64,000 nucleotides of DNA. It comes from Immersiella caudata (lineage: Eukaryota > Ascomycota > Sordariomycetes > Sordariales > Lasiosphaeriaceae). The notes beneath the pieces were generated by a model. That model did not search any database and was not told the DNA's origin. It saw only the letters and a list, made by a program, of their open reading frames with translations. Of this stretch, positions 46,133-58,195 are shown piece after piece. The stretch's first letter is position 1. Every line of letters starts with the position of its first letter. A program made the translations under genes and the position numbers. The stretch is taken from assembly GCA_030512335.1 (NCBI GenBank), contig JAULSU010000002.1:4278001-4342000 (forward strand), read 5' to 3'.

Positions 46133-49100
46133 GGCGGGATGCTGGTTGCGTGTGAGCGACGGGCGAGAATTCTCGATGCTTTTCGTAAAGAACGATTGTT
46201 GATTCCCAGTCTTTGAGGACCTTTTGATCACATTGCTCACCGTCAAAGCAAAAACCTTGGATAAAGCTGTGGTGCAGCGCGGATCACAGGTGGCATTGTG
46301 TGAGAGGGGCTTCGTCCGAAGAGATTGCGGCCCTGGACCCTGGACGGACAGGCAAGGAGCATGGACATCTGACGACACATTGGGGTGCAGGCGGCCCTGT
46401 GACTGGGTGCTTTTTGTTGCCGGGAGGGTGGGTCCACACAGTTCTTCAAATTGTGGGATGATGGATTGCCTGCCGCGAAGCTCCGCCCCCATCTCCTCAT
46501 GACCGAACCTTGGGCTTCCTGGCTGGTCTTTGTCGAGCACTCAAATCTCACCACAGGCTCGAAGGCATCGCCAACTTCTTGTTGTTGCAGCGAGAAGCCT
46601 TAAAGAGAAGCATCATGCCTCTCAATCCACGAATGCGCCCGTTGGTGCGGATTGCAATTGTCGGGGTGATCAATGCACTTCGGTCGGCGTCATCTGGGGA
46701 TCTGGCTCGGCATTGCAATCCGACTTCGGCTCCAAAAGGCCGCGTGGTGATGTGCTTCAGGAGAGCACTGCATTCTCAGATAGGCGAAATCTAGAAGGCT
46801 TTGGGAGCAGGATGCAAGCAACTTGGGGGTCTCCAAGAGAGGTGCCACGTTCGGGGCAGTTGTGGGGTAATCTGGAAGAAACAGTTGCCCGTACCTACAT
46901 CTTTAAGATCTGGCAGCTGGCGGAGGCAGTACGAAGAAGATCCGGCAAGCGCTAAGAGACAAACGTTCCTATAGGGGATTTTTTTACTCGGACAAGGCGC
47001 AACCTCCGCTGTCACGGTCGGTTGCATGGGGCGTACCATGCAGAACTGACTGCTCGACAAGAGGACAAGATGATGACCATGCGTGGTTCCTCTCGATGAT
47101 CTTGTCTTCTGCAGCAACCCCGCGGGGGTTCTCAGCACGGCTCCCAAGTCTTGCCCGGGACTAGTGCGACCCGCAATACCCTGTCAAGCCGGCGGCCCGA
47201 CGGAGGTGTGTGCGTAGCCAGCGGCATTGGCCGGATGTTCCTCTGCTTGCCTACCCAGCGCAGCAGCGGTGGAGGCTGGAAAAAGTCCCGTATGCCCATA
47301 TCCAGTGCATCTCCGCCATCTTGGGCTGTAGCGGCCGACGATTATTCCCTCAGGGTGGCCCCTGGTAGGTTGTGGTGGGCTGTGGTGGGCGAAAGGCTCA
47401 CTCCCCCTCCCTCGAATGCGGAAGTCTCACCTTTTCGGCGACGTGCATCCCACAACTGCAGCTAAGAGGCAAGTGGCGCGTCGCTGCGACGGTTTCGCCG
47501 CACAATCGTGGAGGTTGTTGGGTGCCCGAGCCCTAGCAAATCACCAGCCATCATATCGGTCAGGTGCACTCCCAGAATCGCGTCGAAGGGAGGTTTCCAT
47601 GACCATATAGGTACCCGAATCGTACTTGTGTGACCAGCTGATTTTCCCCAACAGGTTTCAGCCGAGCAAGCCAGGCGAAACTCCAGCCTTGAGGACAATG
47701 TCAAGTCTACCAGCTTTCGAGGTGGGTTTTCGCTCGCCTGTCGTTACTACCCAGTTACGCTGGTATTTTAGTAGTTGCTGATGCTACCTAGAGTCTGCCC
47801 GCTACGTCCTGTGGTAGTCGCTAGGTGGGCCTGGTTGTGTCTGGGTGTGGAAATTGCTTTGAGGCCGCAGAGCACGTCGAGCAGCGTTCAAACCAGGAGG
47901 ATGAGTTTGTTGAGATGTTCGTCAAAGGTACCAATGTCGCGTGCCAATAGCCTGGGTCAATCTGACATGGCGGAGAAGCGTGCAGAAATCCGTGGGGAAG
48001 CTGGTCGATGACAAAAGCGTTATGCCTAAGACGAGCCCAGGTCTCATGCCAGCCTACCTAACAGGCGATCGGGTTTGGGGGTCACCCAGGGGGTTGGGAT
48101 CTGGAGACGCGGGGCCAAGCAGCTCTTCGCGCTTGTCGTGGCTTAGAGAAGTTGCTTTGCCTGCCATGTCCGCGGAGGGAATACCTTACCTAAGGCGGCA
48201 GCGCTTGGGATGCCTTCGTGGCGGCGGCACCAGCAGACTTCCACACACTCTGAGATGTACCCGCTTTGTCGCGGCCAAATATTTCTCAAATGGACGTTCC
48301 GTTCTTAGAGTAGATTCGATGTTGCTATCTCTGCTGCGTAGTAGGTGGCGTTACCTGCGGGACTTCCAGGTGACTGAGGATAGGTGGTGGGCGTGATCCA
48401 TTGATGCCACGGTGAACGGATACCACCACCTCACCCGTGAACGCCAAGGTAAACTCTGGGTGAAACGTGGTCGTAATTACCTGAGAAGATGACTTCGTAA
48501 ATGCGTAATGATCTCATTCCTGAGGCCAAGGTATGCGCTCAAAACGTTCCGTGGGAGTTCTTCAACAAACGTTCGCTGTGTAAAACTTGAGATTTACTTA
48601 TTATTCACTTTCGAGACCAGGCGGGGCGGGAAGGACCCAATTTAGACCAATCACCAGGCTCACCCCCAATCCCACTAATCCCCACAGAAGCCAGCAAGCC
48701 AGCCCACTCTCACCAGCCAGGCACCCTTGTCGGAGCCAAAGGAGAAACATCCCACGCCGAGTTGCTGCGCTCCGAGTTCTGTCGATCGCCGCCCTGTGAG
48801 CTTCTTCAGGCCTTCCAAGTCCTTTTCTTACTCCCGGTAAACAGTTCTCCGACCTTAGGGCCTCACTCTGCAACTGTCTGACGGCCAGGTCTCGAGCTGC
48901 ATCGCCAATTGGTCCGATGGGTGGGAGAGAGGACAAGAGAGGGGTAAACGCCCAGGCCGGGTCCTTCGCTGCGGGTCAATGTCGAGAAGCTCGAGGCAGG
49001 TAGGTAGCGGCTACCGCCCGGAAGACGACCAGGCGAGGTCGCTGGCGGTCGAGAACAAGTTCGATGGTGGCTGCGACTGCTACACAAGTTTGGGAGGCTA

Positions 49101-51337
49101 AATACTTACCTGGTGGCCTTGTCCCCCGCACCTTACTTGCAGAACAGCAAATCCAGCCCAATTGCTCTGCCGCCGTACGTCCGCTACCTTTGGGACGGTT
49201 CTCTACAGGTGGTAGAGGATGGAAAGAAAACGGGGGATTCGAAGCATGATCGGAGCCGTGTCGGGAGCGGTACCGACATAGAGAGGTCGAACCAGTGAGG
49301 CAAGCTGAGAATACGGATTCTCAGGATACTAGATGGCATCTTTGAGTGCGCACTTAACCCCCTCTATCACACTTCACCCATGGTCCTGCTACCTCAACAT
49401 CCCACCATTTTGATGTCTACGTTTTCCCGCCAAGAAAACCCACAAGGTAGCCTGATTTCAGGAGGCTCATGTTGGTAAAACCCAAGGAAGACCGCATAGC
49501 CATACATGTACCTAGGCAGCCTCACGCCCAACCACCCAGTTCCCTAGGTCCCTAGGCCGCCACCGAACGCGTTAGAACCGGAGGTTTGAACTCGTGTCTC
49601 CCGGTAGCTTTCAAACTGGTGTGGCTTGATGGCTGACGCCGACACGTATACTCGGGCTACCGAGTGGTAATTAATCCACTGTCAATATTAGCAGAACTGG
49701 TGATACTCCCTAGACTAGCAAGGAGCCGCTCGCATGGATCGTAAAGGAGCCCAGGACTCGCTAAGAAGGCACCTCATGTGGTGTGGCTCGCATGAGCTGT
49801 GGCCGAAAACTCAATGGGGCATAAGACCCCCACACTTCCCGCCGCTACGTCTTCATCCTCCCACTTCCCCAGAAGCATCACTTTCCCCGTGGAAGCCAAG
49901 GTCGGACACCGCGGTCTTTGATAATCTGGGGAAATTCACGGATAGCAAACCGTGCGCAAGTGGAAGCCTCATTGTCTTGCCGCCGCCAGTCCGCGCCTCG
50001 CATCCGGGACAACATCAACTTCGGCGGATACCCCGAAACCCCCAAGCCAGCCCGTCCCGCCGCCCGCCCGCCCGCTTCCTCAACCCGAATTCACTTTCCA
50101 CTGCGACCAAGCTTACCTCGTCATGTACGTATAAGACCCATTTCACACACAAGTCTTCTCTCTCTCTCTCTCTCGTCCTACGTGCCTGGGCTCTGGCTCT
50201 GGCTCGAGCGAGGCCTGCCAGCCATGCGCTCAGCAGTTTCGAGTGAGTGCAATCTGCACCCCAATATCGTGGGCTCTGAGGGGTATTCGGAAAGACTCCC
50301 GTCGTGGATGCCCCCGGACAGCGACTTGCGTCTGTGCAGCCCGGACTGGGCCGAGTGGCCATGGTTGATGCCGAGCCTTTCAGACTTCACGCGGAGTCGC
50401 AAGCAGAAGCGAACGGAGGCTGGCGAAGACCTGGGCGCTGTCGGCTTCACTGTTACACCGGTAGCGACGGCAGCACCCCATCTTCTTCATCGACTTCTTC
50501 AACACATCTCCTAGGCATCCGGGCTTCTCTACTTCGTTTTGGGTGGAGGGGGCAACAAGGGCCAGAATTTTTATCCCTCGTCCTCCCCTGCCACTCCCCC
50601 AAGCTCCACCCGCTTGGTCCACCTGCTTGCGTGCATCTTGCTTGATCCACACCCCTCCCTCGACAACCCCAGTCGGCCCCTCCCCCCCCCCCAATTGTCC
50701 AGGCGCTTTCCCAATGCGCCCAGGTGCCGCTGCCATTTCCTTTTCCCGCAACGGGCAGCGGCATCGCCCTCTCAAGAACTCCGTTGCTGATCTTTCTTTT
50801 GCTAGAATTATTTTTCCCTTCTGGAAAACACCTCCACGGCGCTCTGTCCCCGGGTCTCGCTTTTGATCTAAGTGCGCTTGGGAGGTGCCGCTCTCGCCAT
50901 TTTTTCCTGTCGTCTAAGACTCGCATCCGGCAAGGCTTGCCCGCACCTGCCGGTCATGATATCGTGAAGCACGCTCCAATTGGTCTGGGTGAGTTGTCAA
51001 GAGAGTGAGTCCAACGCCGCGTCAAATTTGGTGCAGCCGAGACCCACGAACGCCGCGCCCACCCCCATCCGCCGCACGCGCACATCCCCGTCCTCGCTGT
51101 CGTCAAGTGCACGGCCAGAGTCCGAAGAGACCCTTCAACTTCGCGCTGTGTAACTGGTTCTTGCCGGCAGCCGAAGCTGATTTGCTGCCGCCCAGCTGCC
51201 TGGGCCTTTTGGGAGGGACGTTGCGCGCCACGCCTTACCAGTCAAGGCCCGTGATTACTGGCCGTGACACCTGACTGGTTACGACTCTCGATCCGCCCGG
51301 AACCTAACAGTGTCCGCCGGGTGCAAATCCATGGAGC
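46133..51337. other. 5.2-kb gene-poor interval upstream of the C2H2 regulator
   Basis: Divergent between SAP30 (-) and the C2H2 gene (+). ORFs are short and lack recognisable motifs. The last kilobase, about 50150-51000, is strongly C/T-rich with a (TC)9 run and a poly-C tract near 50690. It looks like an extended promoter or 5' leader. No RNA genes are supported. Confidence 0.5.
50157..50174. repeat. (TC)9 microsatellite
   Basis: Nine uninterrupted TC units in the pyrimidine-rich region upstream of the C2H2 regulator gene. Likely promoter or leader DNA. Confidence 0.9.
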
Positions 51338-51369
51338 ATGGCTTCCGTTCTCACCTCTCACCCTCCTGA
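51331..51369 (+). promoter_or_regulatory. uORF overlapping the start of the C2H2 regulator
   Basis: An ATG at 51331, 7 nt upstream of the main ATG and out of frame, opens a 12-codon ORF ending in TGA inside the main coding sequence. Its context is weaker (T at -3) than that of the main ATG (A at -3, G at +4), which allows leaky scanning. It may tune translation of the regulator. Confidence 0.5.
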
Positions 51370-54300
51370 TATTTCGTCATCGATACCTGCCTCCCGATCC
51401 AAGCACGCCATGCCGCCGCTTCAGGAGCCCACCCCTCCTCACAACATCAAGCAAGAGGACGAGCGCGAGCGAGGCCGGCCGCGTAGTCGGTCGGACGACA
51501 AAGATGTAGACGAGCTCGACATAGACGACCCTGATGACGATGCTGAGGGGGGCAACGCGAATTCTTCGCAGTCAGAAGGTCCTGCGCGGAAGCGGAGGAG
51601 AAGCCGCAAGGGGCTCGACAAGAAATTTGAGTGCCCGGAGAAGGGCTGCGGAAAGAGCTACTCCAGAGCCGAACACCTGTAGGAGCCCCCGGTGCTGCCG
51701 CCACGCCCACGCCCATATGCTGACGCTTGTGATAGCTACCGCCACCAACTTAACCACAACCCCAAGCAAGTTTATAAGTGCGGTATCGGGGACTGCCAGC
51801 GGACTTTCGTCCGGCTTGATCTTTGCAACCGTCACAAGGAGCGCCATACTGCCAAAGGCTCGGCTCTCAACCGCAAAGACATGCTGGGTCAGGTCTCTCC
51901 CATTGTGGACACCCGGCCCCCTTTTGCGCCGTCGGGCTCCGCCTCCCCGGAGCTGAACCGGCCGAACACTAGTTACAACAAAGGACGAGCTCTCACCATG
52001 CCCTATCATTCTCCAAAGGACGCCATGGGAAGTCCGTACGCCCGTATGACCAATACCCCTCCGGCTATTCCGGGTGGATACTCTAACGGCCTCCAAAACG
52101 GTGTGGACTACATGCATCATGATCCCAACTTCCATCACATGCAAGGCCAGCGACCCCCCCATCCCTCGCCCGGGCCTCAACGACCATCTGTCCAGACAAA
52201 TGTGCCGCAGTATGGAGTGATGTCTCCCATCTCAAACCAGCCTGGCTATCACCAGCCCACCAATACGCCACAGTCCGCTGCCACGATGCCGTTCGTGCCT
52301 CAAAACTTCCCCGCTTTTACTTTGCCGCCATCTGATTTCAACACACCATCATCGGCTACCGTTGGTCGAGAAGAACAGTCGCCCTATGTGCCCCCCACCT
52401 CTGCCGAGTATGCGGATCATCACCCTCAGACGGGCGAGATGATTATGCTAGATCAGATGAGCATGCAACAGACCATGCCGGTGTTTGGCAGCGAAAGCGT
52501 CCTAAATAAGTCTCCATATGTGGGCATGCCGGAAGATTTCATGGCGTATCTGTTCAACACAGCACAAGGAGAAGGTTCCCCCATGACGGGTGTGCCCATT
52601 CAGGGTTACAAGTAAGTTTAGCTTCGAGGCTACTTGTTTTGGTGACTTACTGACACGACTCAGTTACGGGGAGTTTTCGACAAACCCATACAACATGCCC
52701 TATTACAACGACCCGAACCAGATGGGTTATTTCCCGCCCTCGACTGGCCCGCAGCAGGTCATGTCTGTCACCAACTTGCTTGACCAAAATCTCCCAGAGT
52801 CTGTCATCTCAGATGAGAAGAGTATTGAAATTTTCGAGTTCATAAAGGAGAGGTTTCACGAAAACGGACACGCGCCGGTCGAGAGGCAACGTGATACCAT
52901 TCTGGAGGGCGACCGCAACGATGATAACCACATGCTCAGTCGCAAGATGATGCAAGCATATATCGGCTCGTACTGGCTTCATTTCAGCGATCAGGTCCCT
53001 ATCCTCCACAAGCCGACCTTCTCCCCGGACAAGACACCAAACCTTCTTCTAATCGCCATGATGACTATCGGCGCCGCGTGCTTGGATAAGGCACATGGTC
53101 AAAAGGTCACCAAGGCTGGCGCACAACTCTCCAACTTCTTGGCATGGCACCTACGATGGGAGATGTTCCAAGACCCTAACTGCCGACCTCCTGCCAAGCT
53201 ATGGGTCTTCCAAACGCTTCTGCTGCTTGAGCTGTACGAAAAGATGTACTCGACGCGAGAGCTGCACGAGCGCGCCCATATTCACCACGCTACAACAATT
53301 ACGCTCATGCGCCGTGGGCGAGCGCTCATCGGCAAATCAGCTATGGACTCGCCGCCGAACCCCCGGGACGACAAGACAAATGGCTCGCGGCAGTCGTCAA
53401 CTTCAGGCATGGCACATACGCCGGATGAGTGGTGGAATCACTGGATCACGAATGAGTCCACGCGGAGGGCAGCCTTTGCAGCATTTGTTATTGATTCGAT
53501 CCATGCTACAATGTTTGGCCACTCGACGGTCATGGTCGCACATGAGATGCGCCTACCTCTGCCCTGCGATGATAAGCTATGGAAGGCCACTAGCGGTGCT
53601 GAAGTCGGCAGGATCGAGGCGAACTTGCTGGGTGTGGGCCAGAAACCTATTTCGTTTCTCGAAGGGCTGAAACGTACTCTCAGCGGCAACGAAGTGCAGA
53701 CGAACTCGTTCGGCCGTACTATTCTCATGGCAGGTCTTCTCAGTGTCAGTTGGCACATGAACCAACGTGATCTTCAAGTCAACTCTCTTGGCGGTGGTGT
53801 CACCCAGGCGCTAGGTGGTCGGGACAAGTGGAGGGGAACACTGACAAGGGCTTTCGACTCGTGGAAGGGCGACTTCGACAAGAAGCTGCTAAGGTCGGGG
53901 GAGATGTCAAGCGACCCGTACCATTACGATTCGCCCAACCGAAACGAAGCCAATGTCGTCTTTGAGAGCCGAATTGTGCTCCACCACCTCGCCCACATGG
54001 CGATGCATGTGGACATTGTGGACTGTCAAATCTTCGCACGGGCGAAACGACTCTTGGGGCGCGCTATTGGAACACAGGACCTCAACAGCGCTCAAAGGCG
54101 GATGAAAGAAGCCTGGGCGCCGTCGGCAAAGGCCCGCGACGCGACATTCTATGCCCTCAAGTTCTTGCACTCGGTCATGCTCTCCAAGGACGTGGGCACG
54201 CCAAAGTCCAGCGGCTTCAGCAACCCCGATGAACCATACTCGGCTCGGGACGACGTCTTGCTCAACCGCCCATGGGTCCTCTATTTTGCAGCTCTGGTTG

Positions 54301-54578
54301 TTTGGTGCTACGGGTACGCCCTTGAGGGTGCCAGCCCGCATGTACCGCAACCCACGACGACGCAGGAGAAGGTGGGGTTGATGAGAGACTACCTGGTCAA
54401 GTACGGCAGCGTTGCAACTCCCGACGACCTGAAGTCGATGAAGGGCATCGGACAAAACACGCCGCTGTTGATGGTCTTGCGCGACTCGTTTGAGGGGACG
54501 CGGTGGGAGCTACTTCACGAGGGAGCGACGCTGCTGACGAACTGTATTCACCTCAACGCCGGCGCCAATGTTTCCTAA
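51338..54578 (+). CDS. C2H2 zinc-finger plus fungal-specific transcription factor domain protein
   Basis: Exons 51338-51678, 51736-52611 and 52664-54578 give 1,043 residues. Introns: GTAGGA..TAG (57 nt, GCTGAC at 51718) and GTAAGT..CAG (52 nt, ACTGAC). Two adjacent C2H2 fingers are present: C99-x4-C104-x12-H117-x3-H121 and C129-x4-C134-x12-H147-x3-H151. The first intron interrupts finger 1 between L114 and Y115. A basic KRRRSRKG patch precedes them. A long Pro/Gln/Ser-rich linker follows, then the Fungal_trans-type helical domain from about residue 430 onward (SYWLHFSDQVPILHKPTF, LLIAMMTIGAACLD). This architecture resembles the Klf1 family. A later in-frame ATG (51410) could also serve as start. 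It is probably a nuclear regulator; targets are unknown. Confidence 0.88.
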
Positions 54579-55923
54579 ATCTCTCTGTACGAATTACGGG
54601 AAGACGGCTGTGCGCTCCTGGACCAAGCAGACTTCCTGGTGGCTTTTTGATGATTTCCCTGTTTGCGGCGAATTTTGATGTGACAAACGATGGATGGCGG
54701 TACGGACAGGAAGGAGGACGGATTCTTTAAAAAAAAGGAAAAGTGTGAGCGGGTGCTCCCTTGCTGGGAGCATAATGAGTTCGACGGACGTAAACAGCAC
54801 TGCGTGGCATTTTCCAGCACATTTTGCTACCTATACCCCAAATGTTTAGTGGAATTTTGGTTGGCTATCTCTCGGCGCCCTAATCGAGGGGGATGTACGT
54901 CAGTCTTTTGGATATATACATGATCAAGTCAGAGGTTTGATGCGGCCTTCCTCGTCCAAACTTGTGCCTGATGTTGTTGGCCTGGTACCAGAGGGGGTGA
55001 AGGAGGGGGGTGCACCTGAAAGCCAGGATTCAAGGGCAGGCGGAAGAGGGGGGAAGGGGGTGTTCCGGGCTTCTTCCTGATCTTCAACCTGATCCGTGTG
55101 TCTCAGCATGGGTAGGTGGGGGCGAAAGAAGTCCGTTGGGGGCAGCAGTGGGGGTCGGCCCCAACGCATGTGGAAATAATGTATATGCTAACTGGACATT
55201 GAGCGTGTCTCTATCAGCTTGCGTATTCTCCAATGCATGACCTCTATTATCTATAGCTGCCCGGTAGCGATCTGCTCATCCCGTGGATGGGTTCCTAGTA
55301 ATTAGTAATTACTTAGGATGTTATATGTGCACTATGAAAAGCAAGAAGTGATCTTAGCTGCTGAGTTATACCGCCGCTCGCTTGTTGCGGCCATTCGTCG
55401 AATCCAAAACGGAAGCACCGGGAAATGCAGGGTGGGGTTGGTTGGATAGGTTCCTGCATCGCTCTTTCTGTCTGAGCGGTTATGGTGACCCGGAAGGGTT
55501 AGACGTTGAGTAAAATAACATGGAAACGGAGCTCATTGGGTGGATGGATTGTCTGGTCTGTATGAGGTAATCGTGTGCGCATATGTCGGTCGCTCGGTCG
55601 CTCGGTCGCTCGGACGAAACGGAGGAGGGAGGTTGAGAGGTGAGGGGGAAGGTGCATTGGTGACACTGGATGGCTTTATCTCTAAACTCCGTATCGGCTG
55701 ACCCCGCTTGCTACCCTCAGTTGGATGTCGTCGGAGGATCGGACTTGCTTGCCGGTTGTGGAATCTCAACTGACTTTGGTTCTTGACTTGACGTTTTTCG
55801 GCCTCCCTGCCTACTGCCTGAGAAAGGGACAGAATTGGTAAGGTGTGTTGAGTTTCGCGGTATATTGAGAGCACCAATCGTATGAGAGCGGATTGCCACC
55901 GAGGGGCGGACGACAAAGGTACG
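54579..55923. other. intergenic: C2H2 gene 3' region and F-box promoter
   Basis: About 1.35 kb between two plus-strand genes, with no supported gene. It carries the octamer tandem repeat near 55590 and, at about 55882, an in-frame ATG that could be an alternative F-box start. Confidence 0.55.
55587..55610. repeat. octamer tandem repeat (CGGTCGCT)3
   Basis: Three perfect CGGTCGCT units plus a partial fourth, upstream of the F-box gene. Noncoding. It could be a clustered binding site or simple slippage. Confidence 0.9.
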
Positions 55924-58117
55924 ATGGTACAATATATTACGCAGTTGCCGGCAGAGATTCTGCACAACATCCTCGGTTTCGTGGAACCGGCGGACTTGGG
56001 GAGGCTGTTGCAGACCTGCCGGTACCTTTATGGCTTCGTTGACGGGAATTCGGCGTTGTGTCGGGATATTTACTACCGGACGCTGGTGAGTTTGATATCG
56101 CTCCGGAAAGGAGATGGGGGACTGTACCTGAACTAGGATGTAGGATGAGCCGGCCTCCAACGATGTCAACTGGGAGCAGGAACTGCGTGACCTTGTCCAA
56201 CTTCAGAGGATTTGTGAGGATGAGGATGGGCTGAAGAAGGCAAGTCCTCGTGCCAAGGCATTGTCTTGATGGAGCTGTTGCTGACAGCCTCTCAGAGAGC
56301 ATCTCTCCCCTTTGTTTACAAGACTGTTACCCGCATCCTTCGGAATGGTAAGCCTGAGCTGTTGCTTTACATAGAGAACATGAATTAACATCCTCGCAGC
56401 AACTAAATCGACCCCCTCCCACCCGCGCGTCATCCATTCCCTCACATACCCGCCCTCCCGCAACGCCTGTAAGCCATCCGTCCCCATTCCATTCTCAACA
56501 GACTGACCAACGCCGACACAGCCATCCTGTCCACCCTTTTAACGCCTTCCGCCTCCCAAATCCCCCTCCTAACCTCCTCCTTCCTCTTCTCCCGCGCCCG
56601 CGGAACTTCACCCCCAACTCTGCCTCCCACACCCCTACCTCACCACCAACAATCCGCCCACCTACACTGCCTCTACGGCTCGCCCATTCTCAAGCACGGA
56701 CGCACGCGCAGCAGTAGTATGTACCCTTTCGCCTGTTCCAAGGTGTATGACCTGCGTGAGTACACCAATGGGAGCATGTGGGGCCCCTTTTGGAATGACG
56801 GGAGTGGGAGGGTGGACTGGGAGAAGGTGGAGGCGGTGATGATGGTGATTGGGGGTGAGTGCAAATTGGAGTGTTTTTCTTCCCGCTTGGTCCTTTTTCT
56901 GTTGTCTCAGGAGCGAAAACTCTCTCGAGGCGCCCGAGACAACAGAAATTTTCCCAAAAAGGAGATAATGAGCTGATGTTTGCCACAGGGAATATCAGGG
57001 GAAAGGGGCTGGAAGGGCTTCCGGTGTTTGAGAACTTCTGGGGGAGAGGTTGGGGGGGCAGCTGGGAGGGGAGTTATGTTCCTTGGCCGGCGAAGGGGGA
57101 GAAGGGGGGGGAGGGTTGTGGGGAGGGTTGCCGGTATGGGGCCGAGGGAGAAGGGGGTGAAGAGGTGGAGGAGGATGACGAAGAGGTGAGGGTTATGAGA
57201 GGATTGAAGGAAAGGGATCCGTTTGGTGTCTCTGGGACATGGTTGAGAGTGGTTTGTTTCTTGGGTGGGTTTGTGATGCAGTGAATGCCGTTGAGGAAAG
57301 ACTGACAAAGGACGCAGATTACAACGACTTCTTCAACTACAATTTTCCCGTGGCGGACGAGTTGCCTTCCAACGTCCCCCGTCCGGCGTTGGATGTGGGA
57401 GAGGCAATTCGGTTGATCCTGATGAAGGTCCACGTTACCTCGATTGAGACCTCTGAAAACGGTTCACCAATCGTTCACTTCACTGGGTTCTCACGCTCAT
57501 TGGATGGCTCATGGGATGATAATGCGGATTCCGATCTCCGAGGTGAATTTCCTAGGTGGCCCATCGATCATATCGTCTGTGAAGAGTATTGACTGACAAC
57601 AGTCCGTGTCAAAGGCACAGTTCAGTACACCCCTGAGGGCGAAGTCCGATGGACATCATACTCCATCTTCAGCGGTGAGGAGCGTTGGAAGAGCGAAGGC
57701 GTTCAGATCGGCGGTGCTCGATCAGCCAGGGGAGTGATAGGGAATTGGTTCGACAAGTACGTTTATCTTACCCCTACTAGGTATGAAAGCCGATCTGACT
57801 CGTGCCAGGGACTTCGACCCACACGGTCCATGCGGACCGACGGCTTTCTGGAAGATCTCGGACCGCGAGGCCCGGGCCGACGACAAGCAGTTCCTGCTGC
57901 ATGATTTCCTGCCCATTGGTGGGTTCCCAACACGCCCTGTCTTGTGGGATGCTGGAACCACTGACCAGTCGCTGACAGTTGGACAGTAGATGGCTTTGAA
58001 GAGGACTTTGACGACCCTGACTTTGGCGCGTGGACCGACGAGCCTCCCACACTTGACATAGAGTTTGGGTTTGGTGCAGATCTCCTTCACTATCCTTATG
58101 ATTTCGGTGATTTATAA
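55924..58117 (+). CDS. F-box protein of a fungal family of unknown substrate
   Basis: Ten exons: 55924-56085, 56144-56239, 56296-56347, 56400-56468, 56522-56854, 56989-57264, 57318-57542, 57603-57756, 57809-57918 and 57987-58117, giving 535 residues. All phases agree. An F-box lies at the N-terminus: ITQLPAEILHNILGFVEPAD. The conserved C-terminal half includes DPFGVSGTWLR, DYNDFFNYNFP, VGEAIRLILMKV, HFTGFSRSLDGSWD, NSDLRG-like ADSDLR, GNWFDK and DPHGPCGPTAFWKISD. Exon 6 adds a Gly/Glu-rich insertion. Family knowledge: F-box proteins link substrates to SCF (Skp1-Cul1) ubiquitin ligases; the substrate is unknown. The intron after exon 2 uses a GC donor (56240). An upstream in-frame ATG at 55882 would add 14 residues. 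Confidence 0.85.
56240..56295 (+). other. GC-AG intron in the F-box gene
   Basis: Donor AAG|GCAAGT and acceptor CTCAG, with GCTGAC upstream of the acceptor. Reading through gives an in-frame stop (TGA at 56267-56269), so splicing is required. The strong match of other donor positions compensates for C at +2, as is typical of GC donors. Confidence 0.8.
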
Positions 58118-58195
58118 TGAGCTATTCCCCCGAGGTAACAAGACGAGCGGAGGTATCAATATATGAGCAATCTACATAGTACATCGATTACGAAT

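Noticed and set aside
49580..49600. T-loop-like sequence suggesting a tRNA
   Set aside because: The flanking stem cannot form five pairs and no A-box or acceptor stem is present. No other TTCGA-containing site in the window passed this test either.
52590..52663. In-frame upstream extension of the last C2H2-gene exon
   Set aside because: It overlaps a canonical GTAAGT..CAG intron whose joint restores the frame from the preceding exon.
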